Source: Capsicum annuum (Eukaryota; Streptophyta; Magnoliopsida; Solanales; Solanaceae). From it: DNA of 64,000 nt. Numbering within the stretch: the stretch's first letter is position 1; each line of letters starts with the position of its first letter. The notes under the pieces were generated by a model. That model was given only the letters and a program-made list of their open reading frames with translations. It made no database searches and was not told the origin of the DNA. The position numbers were made by a program, and so were the translations under genes. The stretch is from contig NW_025881637.1 in NCBI RefSeq assembly GCF_002878395.1, positions 1 through 64,000 on the forward strand. The letters run 5' to 3'. Of the stretch, positions 37,900 through 49,255 are shown piece by piece.

Positions 37900-38260
37900 C
37901 TTTCAATTTATTAAATTAATTTCAAGCATGTTAATTTAACCTATAGAATGTAAAACTAATTTCCAACATTTGTATTTTTTTTTTTTGCTGTTTTTAGTAA
38001 TTTCCTGCATATGAAATAAATTTTCAGCATTTAAAATATTAACTTCTAGCATATTAAACCACTTTCCAACATTTAAAATATTAATTTTCAGCTTATTAAT
38101 TCACATTTCAGCATTTAAAATAGTAATTTCCAGTCGTTAAATAATATTTTTCAGCAACTGAATTTTAATTTGCAGCAGTTAAATAATGTTTTTTCAGAAC
38201 TTAAATTTCAGTTTTTTAGCGCTTGAATGATATTTTTTTGCAATATTTTCAGCAAACAAA
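37900..38260 (+). repeat. Degenerate tandem array, TTTCAGCATTTAAAATATTAA-type unit
   Basis: At least eight imperfect units built on tttcagca followed by ttaaa(a)tattaa, spaced by roughly 20-40 bases. Examples are ttttcagcatttaaaatatt, acatttcagcatttaaaata and tttttcagcaactgaatttt. Confidence 0.75.
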
Positions 38261-38319
38261 CTTTTCACTATCTTCCAGTACCTAAAGATATCTTCTAGCA
38301 TCCTTTATATCATTCCGGC

Positions 38320-39909
38320 TAAAATGCACATCTTCTACACTCGTGCTCTGCATCTATAGACTGTCGGATCCGTAAGGTCATCTTTATTTTCCCTAATTAT
38401 TTGGTTATTGAGTGGGAGGGTGGTTCTCTAGCTCCTAAGGGGAGGTTCATAGCATATCTTAGGGCTCGGAGATTGATCTCCAAGAGATGTCTTTACCATC
38501 TGGTTCGAGTTAAAGATTCTAACTCGGATGGTCCTTCTTTGCATTTCATCCTAGTGGTGAATGAATTTCTAGAGGTTTTTCCTAAAGATATTCCTAGTGT
38601 CCCTCCCGATAGGGAGATTGATTTTGTTATTTATCTTATTTCGGACACTCATCCAATCTCTATTCCACCGTATAAGATGTCTCCGACTGAGTTAAAGAAG
38701 CTTAAGAAGAAACTAAGAGATTTTTTAGATAAAGGTTTCATCCATCCTAGTATGTCTCCGTGGGGTGCACTTGTCTTGTTCATGCGTAAGCAGGATAGTT
38801 CCCTTCAGATGTGTATTGATTACCAAAAGTTGAATAAGGTGACGGTAAAGAATAAGCACCCTCTTCTGAGGATAGATGATTTGTTTGATCAGCTCTACGG
38901 TGCTAAGCTCTTCTCTAAGATTGATCTTCGGTATGGGTATCATCAGTTAAAGATTAAGGAGGTGGATATCCTTTAGATAGTTTTTTATACCCGGTATGGG
39001 TATTTTGAGTTCTTGGTGATGTCATTTGGTTTGACCAATGCCCCTGCGACATTTATGGACTTGATAAATAGGGACTTCCGACAGTTTCAAGATCTGTTCG
39101 TGATTGTCTTCATTAATGATATTTTGGTATACTTTAAGAGTGAGGTGGATCATGTCGATCGTCTCCACATTATGTTTTAGACCTTAAAATATCAGCATTG
39201 TTATGCTAAATTCTCTAAATATGAATTTTGATTGAACACTGTTACATTTCTGGTTCATGTTATGTCTAGTGAATGGGTCATGGTGGATCCTCAGAAGGTA
39301 GCTGTGATTAAGAAGTGGCGTAGACCCACGACTCCAATCGATATTTAGAGCTTCTTGGGTTTAGCCAGTTATTATATGAGGCTCATGCAAAGTTTTTATT
39401 CTATTGCTGCTCCATTGACAAAGTTGACTCAAAATAAGGTAAAGTTCTTGTGGTTTGATGCTTGTGAGGGTAGTTTTGAGAAGTCAAAATATAAGTTGAC
39501 TTCAGCTCTGGTCTTGACTCTACATGAGAGTACAGAGGGATTTGTGGTTTATTGTGATGCATCCCGAGTTGGATTGGGTTGTGTGCTGATGCAACATGGT
39601 AAGGTGGTTGCTTATGCCTCTAGACAGTTGAAGATTCATGAGAAGAATTATCCGACACATGAGTTGGAGCTTTTGGTTGTGGTGTTCGTGTTGAAAATCT
39701 AGCGTCACTATCTGCATAGGGTCCATATTGATATCTTTTCTGATCATAAGAGCCTGCGATATGTGTTTACTCAGCAAGATCTTAATATCAGGCAAAAGAG
39801 GTGACTTGAGTTGCTGAAGGACTAAGATATAAGTCTTCACTACCATCTAGGTAAAGATAATGTAGTTGTTGATTCTCTTAGCAGGTTATCTATGGGGAGT
39901 CTAGCTCAT
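38320..39909 (+). pseudogene. Element T pol part 1: protease end, RT, RNase H (Tekay/Del chromovirus)
   Basis: Plus strand. The protease/RT linker reads [19 protein letters not shown], then [39 protein letters not shown] and [20 protein letters not shown], then [17 protein letters not shown] and [20 protein letters not shown]. The catalytic segment is [12 protein letters not shown], so the usual FIDD/YVDD has its first Asp changed to Asn. RNase H follows ([20 protein letters not shown], then [15 protein letters not shown]). Stops occur near 38974, 39178, 39230, 39347 and 39700. It ends ...LSRLSMGSLAH at the insertion site of element A. Gag, most of protease and the 5' LTR are missing on the left. 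Confidence 0.92.
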
Positions 39910-41482
39910 TGATAACGCTCAACTTATACGTCAATTTAGCGCAAGGTGGTCGTCGTCAATATAATTACCTAACTTTGCAGTCGGGGTCGAATCCACGAGG
40001 AATAATGTGAGTGGCGATTAAACTAATTTGAAACTATAGTTACAAGTTAAATTCAAACAAATGATACGAAAAGATAAAATGGGGGTTTTTAATGATTGAA
40101 CAAAAGTTATTAACACTTCAATTCGCCTTAGAACTCAAAGCTTAAACTGCAATATTTCAAATCAATGATATTGAGAAACTAGAGTTGTGATCAATATGAT
40201 TAGTAATCCTTCATTGAATAATAGTTGTAGTATTGGACTATCGTGACTTATAGGAAACACTAAATTATCAGTATCGACAGTCCATCTTAGTGTTTCTTAA
40301 CCTACCTAGACGTTGAGTTCCCTAATTCTCTCAAACTTAGGAACCTTCTATTCACACTGATTTTATTTCGAGTTGATTAATCTTGTTACAACATTAGTCA
40401 TTAGTTGGGAACTTAAACTTCCCAAATCCTCGTTGATAATTCACTACCTTTAGTTTATTTTTCAGTTTGAGCAAATCAACATAAGCCGAGATCTATTGTT
40501 TGCAACCAACAAAAAATAATTAATACAAAGGAATTATCAAGATGTTCCCACAATCACTTGAACCCTAACTAGCTATTAAGACAATATAGGAGTAATCATA
40601 GATCCCACAACCCTAGTTGTGGTTTTTAGTTCCACATGAAAGAGAAAGCGATAACAATAACTAAATTAATAATTCAAAGTGATTAAACTTACAAAAGATG
40701 TAGTCAGAAATTGATTCTCTTCCCAAATTCAAGACAATATCCCATAACTAAATCAAAGAATTGAAAAGTGAAATCCAAGTTTAGAGACCAAAGAGAAGTA
40801 AAGTAGTCTTTTGAATAAGTTCCAGATGTTAAGCCCTAAAACTAGAGAGAAAATGGATTAATGTCGTGAAGTTCAATATGCCCTACAAAACCTTCAACTT
40901 TGACTTAAATACTTAGCCTAATTTTGCAAGCAAATCACAGCATACAACTTTTTCTCGCACAGGTGACAACAACATGTGACGACTTATTAGGGGGTTGACG
41001 GCTTGTCAGACATGTCGTCAACTCCTCTTTATATTTGATATGTTGCTGTCTTCAGCCGACGACGAGTCTTATGGCTTATCAAAGATCTGATGACTTATCA
41101 CGGAATGTCATCACTTCTTCAACTCAACTTATGAACACTGCCTAAGGCTAACGGTAATCCTGACGACTTATCACAAAGTTGATGGCTTATCAGTAGACAT
41201 CGTCACTTTTAAAATCTGACTCCCATACATTGCCTAAGGATGACAATGACTTTGACGACTTATTACAGAACTGACGACTTATTAGACAAGTTGTCAACCA
41301 TACTTTGATTTCTGTTTTCTTAAATTTCATCTCTATTGACTTCATTGTTGTTGGTTTTCTTGCATCCTGACTTTACTGCAATATCAAAGAGAAAACAATC
41401 AAACACGACAAAAGTTGCTTAAGAATTTGCAATTATTCCAAGTTAAAAGCCTTAAATGTGCTAGTATTAAGCTCGCACATCA
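39910..41482 (-). repeat. Element A 3' LTR
   Basis: Starts tgataacgctcaac and ends gcacatca. The hairpin (cccacaaccctagttgtgg) is near 40596-40622. The U3 array of GACGACTTATCA-type motifs spans about 40970-41290. The purine tract lies just outside (minus strand AAGTTGAGGGTGT). Confidence 0.93.
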
Positions 41483-42893
41483 ACACCCTCAACTTAAAAT
41501 AATTTCTTGTCCTCAAGCAACGAGCACATTATGGCACCTCGATGTTCAACCAAGAGAATATGAAGATACCTATGACAGTTGATCATCAATTTTAGCTCCA
41601 AACACATTAAAATCTCCAAGTTCAATCACTCTAAAACCAACGGTGTATATCAATGAAGATCAACAATGAGACATATGGGAATCAAGATATGGCATCAAAT
41701 TAGCAATAATAACCATGCTTATATACAACTTACACTTCCCAAACAAGTAGGCAACTAGCAATGCAACCGATGTACCCTTACAATAAAGAAGTCCCTCCTC
41801 ACTCATATGTGAACTCAAGCATGTCAAATGTAGGGACGGTCAGGAGACACTCACTCTCAGAAAGAAGTTCCAATTAATGTATGTCAAATACCATAAGCTT
41901 GCCCTTATTTTCATTACCAAAACTTTCAAACAGTTAAGTTAAGATCACTGTAGGACTTTTCTTCGGTTTGTAATGTAGACTTGGGTCTAGTATAATACAC
42001 AAGAATATTTAAAGTAACTAAGCCTCCTTGTAACTACACTATTTTTAGGGTCTCACTTACCAACCTTTACCTTATTTCTCCCTTTCTTGATTAAAGCACA
42101 TTCAAGCTGGGTGCAGTTTTTATTCATTCATTTTTTTTTTGCAACTTTTCTTTTTTCATGCTTTCTCTACCACACCCAACCTTGCATATTTTTTTATTAT
42201 CCTTCTTTATACTCACTTTACATCACGTACCGCTATGATAGCCACCCTCAACTTAGGATATTTGCTTAAGTCAAAGTGCACAATGTCCAATGAGAACCAG
42301 GGCCAAAACAAATTCATTATGATACAAATGGAAAGGTGATAGGTATAATAAAAGGAACAGGCATTCAAGCTCAAAATCAGGATCAAGGGATATTATTCAC
42401 ACATGGAAGGTCATTTTGGCTAAAAGTAGACTAATATCGACAAGGCCTACGATCCTTTCCTAACCGCTATCCTACAACCAAGGAAAGACCAACCCGGCAA
42501 GTTCTGGATTTAACACACAATGGCAACTAGGTAGTATCTCACACACATGGCACAAAAGTGCATCACAAGCTACTACCCATTCAATTCATGCAATTGTTAG
42601 CAGTGATTATCATGTCCCTAGTACTAATGCCATAAAAAAATTCACAGTAGTCACATATAGATGCACACACACAGTTACCAAATAGACCATTGGAGAGGTA
42701 TTTATCATTCCAAGAAAAATCAACAAAAATATGTCAACTGTCCTAGATATTTATTTTTCGTCCAGTTAACTACAACACATCACAAAACAAACACAATATG
42801 TCTAAACATGCCGAATTTACTAGGAACAAGACTCCGAAGAAAAAAGGCATGAAAACAAAAACCCAAGGAGGATATCAACACCCATAAGTACGC
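41483..42893 (-). other. Element A 3' noncoding region, left part
   Basis: Noncoding. It shares ordered words with the 3' noncoding regions of D (21575-22351, 24544-25240), B and C, including cgctatgatagccaccctca and gtccaatgagaaccagggcc-type segments. Short open frames at 42087-42339 are chance. Confidence 0.65.
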
Positions 42894-45474
42894 TGTATCC
42901 CAAAAATGGGTCCCGAGATGTCACATGGTGCTTAGGGTCACAAGTGAGCCCAAGCTAACCCTTCTACTAGCATAATTATAAGCAACTGAATAAATTACAT
43001 AAATCTGAATAAAATCAGCAGAAACATAAAACTTTTCTGGACTGGATCAATACAAATCTGAATTTATAAGACTATAACTCTGCTGTTACAAACAAAACTG
43101 AAATTAAATACATTAACACTACTGACTGTCTATGAAGCCTCTACTAGTACTGCCTATGGGTAACCAGGTCATGACTCCAACCAATCCCAACTAAATACGA
43201 CTGAATAAAGAAATTATAATACTTCTAAAACTGTATAACTAACTCATGCCCTTAAATTAAAAGGACTCATCACCTGTTGATTGAAAGCTGCAAACTGACT
43301 GAATATGGTATATGTGCTACAACTTGTACCTACATTATGAGACATTGTAGCACATAAACATATATATGGATCAATACTTTGAGGATGAACTGAGTATATG
43401 GGGGTGTATGAAATAGTTAAACAATATCATCACTCTTTATAGAAATCATGCATACTGATATAAATAACTCACATAGCTTGAATAAATCTGAAATATAAAT
43501 CTCATAAATCATGAATCATGAAACATATAGTTTAAATCTCGTGAATCATTATACTTAGTTTGTAAAATTTGTATTCTCCTCTTATTCTGAAAACCTGCAA
43601 ACTGAAGAAATCTCAAAACAATAACTCTCAAAACTGATGCTTTTATCCTGAGGAGAATATGAGACTACTTTTGAAACTTGAGGACTCAAAAGACTTGAGA
43701 TTATGGAATTTTAGGACTTTAGAACTCTGTAACTTTGGGATTGGGATTGGGAGTTTCTTCTAACCGACATAAACCATGTGAGCTGACATGGAGTCCAACG
43801 TCTTACCCACATTAGGGAGAGCTATTCTACCTTTGCCATCGAAATAGGACCTTAACTTTAGTGATCACTATCTCGACCTCGGGCCCATAAATCTCAATCC
43901 TATAGTGGCATGTAATTCTGGGGCATGAGACCTTGGAATCATACCCAAATCGGTGCTAAATTCTACTCACATACACTAAAAACTTTTAGGAAATCCACCT
44001 TAAAATAGCATAAGGGTTTATAACAACAATCAATTACGCTTCACTTTGCTATAAATCATGAACCATATGAATAATGTGGATTCCTTATCTTAGCTTAGGA
44101 TCAAAAGATGAAATCTTTCTTATCAAAGCATGCTAAAAATATAAGCTTCTTGAAATATCAAAACTCAATCTTAGGGATTAAAGCTCATGCTTCAAACTCT
44201 CAAAACATCTCAAAATTCATGCTTGATAATATAAACATTCGTAAATCATATTAAAATCTGAAAATTTTAGCAATGCTCACAAAAATATAAACAAACTCAT
44301 GAAATTTATCTTCAACAGCTCTCAAAAACTCAAAATGTTGTAAATAGTGATAATGGGTATGAATCCCAATTTAGAACTCATATAAATATTCAAAATCATA
44401 GAAAAACATCCAACTCAATATACTTCTTGAAAATACTTTAACACCATCAAAATAATAAGATCAAGAATCTCAATATCATACTTAAACTCACTTTTGAAAA
44501 TCTGAAAAATTACGTTACACGCATAAATACATGAAAATAGTCATGCAATTCAATATTCAATTAGTTGTAAATTCATAATCTTCAAACAATATAAATTGGG
44601 TATAAACTCTAACTTCAATTTCATAGAAAATCACATAAAATTCATTAATTTATAAGTTAAAATAAGTTTTGAGCACAAGGATGAAAGGATTGTCCTTGTT
44701 AAAACCCCACATACCTTAATTGATGATCTTGGATGAAAAAGTTTGAATCTTTGATTTCCTAGGATGAATTGAATGTAAAATCTTAAACTTTTGAATCTCT
44801 AATGGTGTTCTTGAAATTTCATCTTGAGATTCTTGGATTAGTGAACCAAATTCATGGTTTTTCTTGAAGGTATTGTAATGAAAGCTCGAATTTCTTGAAT
44901 GGGGATTAGGGTTTGTTCTTGAGGGAGGCTTGGAGAGAAATTATGAGTAAAGGGGAAAATAATGCTCCCTAAGACTTTAATTATCTGTTATGGACGAGCT
45001 TGGGTGAAGCAAAGGACCTTTTTGCCGTTAAAATACGAAAACAGAACCTGGAAATTGGGTGCGTGCAATAGGGCATGCGTCGTACGCTAATCGCGTGATG
45101 CTACTGCCTCTCTCATGAAAATGGCCATAACTTTTAGCTCGGGTATTGGATTTTGGCTTAATTGATATCGTTAGAAAGATAATTAAATTATCTACAATTT
45201 GGTGGCTCTTGAGCTAAAAAATTTCATGTATATAAAACGTCTTACAGGTTTGAAGTAGACCCTTGTAGAATCGAATATCGAATTTGGACAAATCAAAGGA
45301 TCTTCTCTCAACTTGGCTCTAAATGATTTCTATGAACATTTTTAACCTCATGAGCATTCCACACACTAGTATAAATATCATGAAACTTATATTCACATGA
45401 GAATCAGTTGGATAATAACTTATACACATAAGAATGACGGTTCATAGAATAGCCCAAAAATACGGGGTATTACA
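42894..45474 (-). repeat. Element G 3' LTR
   Basis: 2581 bp. Starts tgtatcccaaaaatgggtcc and ends acggggtattaca. Collinear with 49256-51843. Confidence 0.9.
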
Positions 45475-48358
45475 TTATCTCCCCCTTGGGAAACATTCGT
45501 CCTCGAATATGGCTAATTAAGCTGAAACACTGAGGAATCTTAGGCTATAAGCTATCATGCACAACTGAAATAAATTGAATAGCTAAATCTCAAACATAAT
45601 GAGCTACTGAACTGATCTGCAAGTGTATAAATTCTTATGAACATAGCTATATGGCTAAGATAGAAAACAAGAGAGTCAACTTATAAGTAACCATTTCTTT
45701 ATGCTGGATCTGATCTCATAAGAAAAGATGAGAGGTTTTATAACATGAAAAAAATTAGGGTATTACAATACCTCCCTCCTTGGGATCGTTCGTCCCCGAG
45801 TGGTACTGATTCGGTTGAAAGACTAGGAAAAAACTGAGATGATACACAGGATACTTACGGACTGAATCATAATGGATGCTTACACCCAAATAGGGTATTT
45901 CCTCAACACTCTTCTAAGAAATTTCTAATGATATTAGGGAGTAAAGAACTTTGGGCATGATCTAAATAAAATATCTCAATAAACAATTACAACATTGCTA
46001 CCCTTCCATGGCTTGGAACTTAAACCCATAAATCAAAAGCTAGGATAAAATTTCTAGGCCTTAAGAAATGCTACTTATTACTTTCAAGCTTAGCAACACT
46101 TCTCAAATACTTCCTCGACTATGCTATTCCCCTCAAATATCACTCTCGCTTGATTCAACTTAAACTTTTCATATGACATTGATAAATCCGTCTACTAAAG
46201 TCTAAACTAAACTAGTTCTTTTTATCATGGTAAGGCCTAACTCAAAACCACAAGATGCTACACGTAACTCCACACCATGATACAAATCTGAGTCATGAAT
46301 TCAACACTTCAAGCAGTATCATAACTGCTTATTCTAGGATGATTTTTCCTCATCACTTTAATAACTAAATTCAACCTCTTACATACCAACATATCGTTCA
46401 AGCCTATTTTCATACCTACATCTGCACTATTCAATTCTTTGGAAGACACACATAAGCTATTCTCAACTAACCAAATCATGCACAGGACTTTAACTCAATA
46501 TTCTCCACTCATGGACTTACATAAAACAAACATAAATTCATCTTTCCTAACATGACACAATTACTCCTTTCCATCTACATAATCATTCATTATCACTATC
46601 TTAATCTAAGAGAAGGTCACTGAAAGGTTGGAATATTGGGATCTAAAATATAAAGGGATACTAAGCATAACTTAACTCCTTATTGAGGCTTGAGGAATAG
46701 AGCATTCACGACATAGATTCATTGAAGAGATCTAATCTGAGGACGTACATATTTCTGATCATAAAGAGTATCGCTTGAGTACTAAAACTGAACTTACTGT
46801 AAAGCATGAGTACATGAGTCATGCTATGCATGGCCTGAGCTTAGAATCCATAATTTCATGGAATGTAATTTGTATTGTTGAGTGAACTGAACTGCTTATG
46901 CTAGGAACTGTAAGTATACGCAATTTTTTTTCTATAAGGTGCAAGAATATGAACTGTAGTCATGGAGCCGATATGTAAGGCATGATTAGGTATCAGGATA
47001 ACTGAAGATGCTGAAATCGGAGTGGGTTAAGCCTCATCATCACTTCCTGATGTTCTATAACATTCTGGCATCCCTACTAAAAATCTGGAAGGCTGACTTG
47101 ATTACTCATTCTATCATCTCACCCTTAGCTTTAAGCCACCACTCTAAGTCTATGAACCAGTGTATAAGGTCTGATCTAAATTGAAATCACTTTACTCTAG
47201 AGTCTGGGATACAATCAATACACATAAAACTAAACTTATCCTGAAAGACGGTATCTTTATGTATAACACCCAATTCTAATACCTACTTCTAAGATTCGAC
47301 TGTTAGATTTCTATAGCCCCAAAAGTCATCATATAACAACTTAAACTTTCACCAACTTAGATTCTAACACTAAATATAGATATCATCAACCTCTAATAAA
47401 TCATACTTCTTCCATCATAGTCTACTAATATGGTATCTCAAAACTTATATTTTTCCTCTAAACCATGAGAGTTAAAATCATACTTAAAAAGGCTTAACAC
47501 CTTTAATCATAATCATAACTCCTTAACTTAGCTATCAAGAACATTATTCATTATCTAACTAGTCTTTCTATACCTAGCATCTCTGTGGTACTGCTAACTA
47601 CACCACATGCAATAATCCTCGAAACTAATGCAGCCCCATAGCACCTTGGGTATACTTCTACATTATATATACAAAATCAGACTCGATTATGAATCAAAGA
47701 AACTTAAGCACTTATATATACTATTCAAGCCTACTAGATCACTTTCATACAACTAATATTCACAACACATCAATCATTATACCCACCTTGATCTCCATCT
47801 ACTATTCAAACTTAGTGTCTAGTTCTAGCTATTATTAACAACAACTTCACACAACATTCTTATATGCCAAACATCTGAAAACACTAGTCCGCTAAAACTT
47901 CATAATAATAATAATCGATCATAATCATATGGACTATCTTATTTAAAATCCATCAACACATCCTTATTTTACACATTATTACTATTCACCCATCTATACA
48001 CCTAACTTCTTTCATAGCTTTATAAGTTTCAACTAAACTTCATTTTTGTAACTTCAAGGATGCCTAAATTAACAACACTCATCGACCAAGCAGCTTCATT
48101 AATAACCTATACTTTTCTTTCACAACAAACACCGTTAACAACTCTTTTCATAATTCAAGTAAACAACAATTCACCTTAACTAATAACTCCTCCTCTACCT
48201 TCTGTTAAACTAACACACAGGGAGATATCACTTCATTACTAACTCAATCATATGCAAAAAGATTCAGCTATACATATATTCAATAAATCGCCCTTGCCAC
48301 TTTTCTTGTCACTACATCTCTAAACCCCCAGTTCCAATTAACAAAAGAACAACAAGTT

Positions 48359-48582
48359 GCTAGTGAATCAAAATAGGCCTCGCATGGATTCACTAAACTT
48401 TGATTTTATGTTTTGAATAAGAAAATAAGATGACTAACAAAGAAACTATGCTAGTGAATTGAAAGATCCCCACATGGCTTCACTAGACTTTGATTTTGTG
48501 TTTTGAATAAGAAAATAAGATGAATAACAAAACAACTATGCTAGTGAATCGAAAGAGCCCCACACAACTTTACTAGACTTTT
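48359..48582. repeat. Tandem repeat, 91-bp unit, about 2.5 copies
   Basis: Copies start gctagtgaat at 48359, 48450 and 48540 (91, 90 and a partial 43 bp). All contain a gcttcactagactt-like segment, and the first two share tttgaataagaaaataagatga. Confidence 0.88.
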
Positions 48583-49235
48583 AGTTTGAACCACACAATG
48601 ATAACAAGATTACAAGAGATAGAAACTTGACACACAATATTCGATGATCTAAGATACACATTAAGGAAATAACTTTAAACTTGAGGGACTTATAACACAC
48701 TAGAAGTTTTCTCTCAAGCCGCTTTGTGAAACTTTTGAAACTTCTTGCTAGCAAGTCTAAAAGCATTATCAGGGAAGGAAATTAGAACTTACCGATTATG
48801 TTACCTCAAGAATAGTACATAAATAGAGAAGTGTAGATTATCATTATGGATTTTGAGGAGGAATCTAAAAGCACATCTGACTTGGGCTTAGTGCACGATT
48901 TTTACAAACATAATTAAGCACTTAAATCTTCAGAACTCAAAAGCACAGATGGGATACTTACTAGCCTTCTTATAACCCCCATAACTATCTATGAAGAATT
49001 AAGCTTGACTATTTTTGGTACCTTAAAAATGAGGCAGATATGGCCAGAATAGAGTAAGATGGGAATATACATAAGCTTCTTAAAGGACCTTTTTATGGCA
49101 CGATTTGAGACTTGAAAGATTTGAGATATTTCTTAAATGCCTTGTAGCCTCTCGAAGAAAAGTACAGACGCCTTCGTACCATTCTGCAAGACTCTACTAC
49201 ACACAGCTTCACAGACCTCTTAGGAATCTTCAACT

Positions 49236-49253
49236 CTGTGCTTCGATACTAAG
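49236..49253 (-). other. Element G primer-binding site (tRNA-Met)
   Basis: The minus strand reads CTTAGTATCGAAGCACAG beside the 5' LTR, a mutated form of the TTGGTATCAGAGCACAG-type site used by chromoviruses. Confidence 0.7.
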
Positions 49254-49255
49254 TT

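Larger units (their letters stand above)
34869..38319 (+). mobile_element. Block F: LTR-like sequence of unclassified retroelement
   Basis: Begins TGTTGACACTCAATTTTGACC, a good LTR start, exactly where D's LTR is cut. It is noncoding. An AT-rich first kilobase with trinucleotide repeats is followed by a GC-richer segment (about 35740-36130), then a TATA box at 37143. A degenerate tandem array lies at about 37900-38260. Long LTRs with such arrays are known in Tat/Ogre-type elements, but I see no diagnostic coding or primer site. No matching TSD was found at its right end. Confidence 0.45.
45475..49255 (-). other. Element G internal region, noncoding
   Basis: The polypurine tract is at 45475-45490. 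A second LTR-end-plus-tract copy lies near 45760-45800. The rest is A/C-rich on the plus strand with no gag, protease, RT or integrase similarity in any frame. A 91-bp tandem repeat lies at 48359-48582. The primer site ends the region on the right. Confidence 0.75.

Noticed and set aside
39520..39846. 108-codon minus-strand open frame
   Set aside because: Shadow of the chromovirus RNase H frame on the plus strand.
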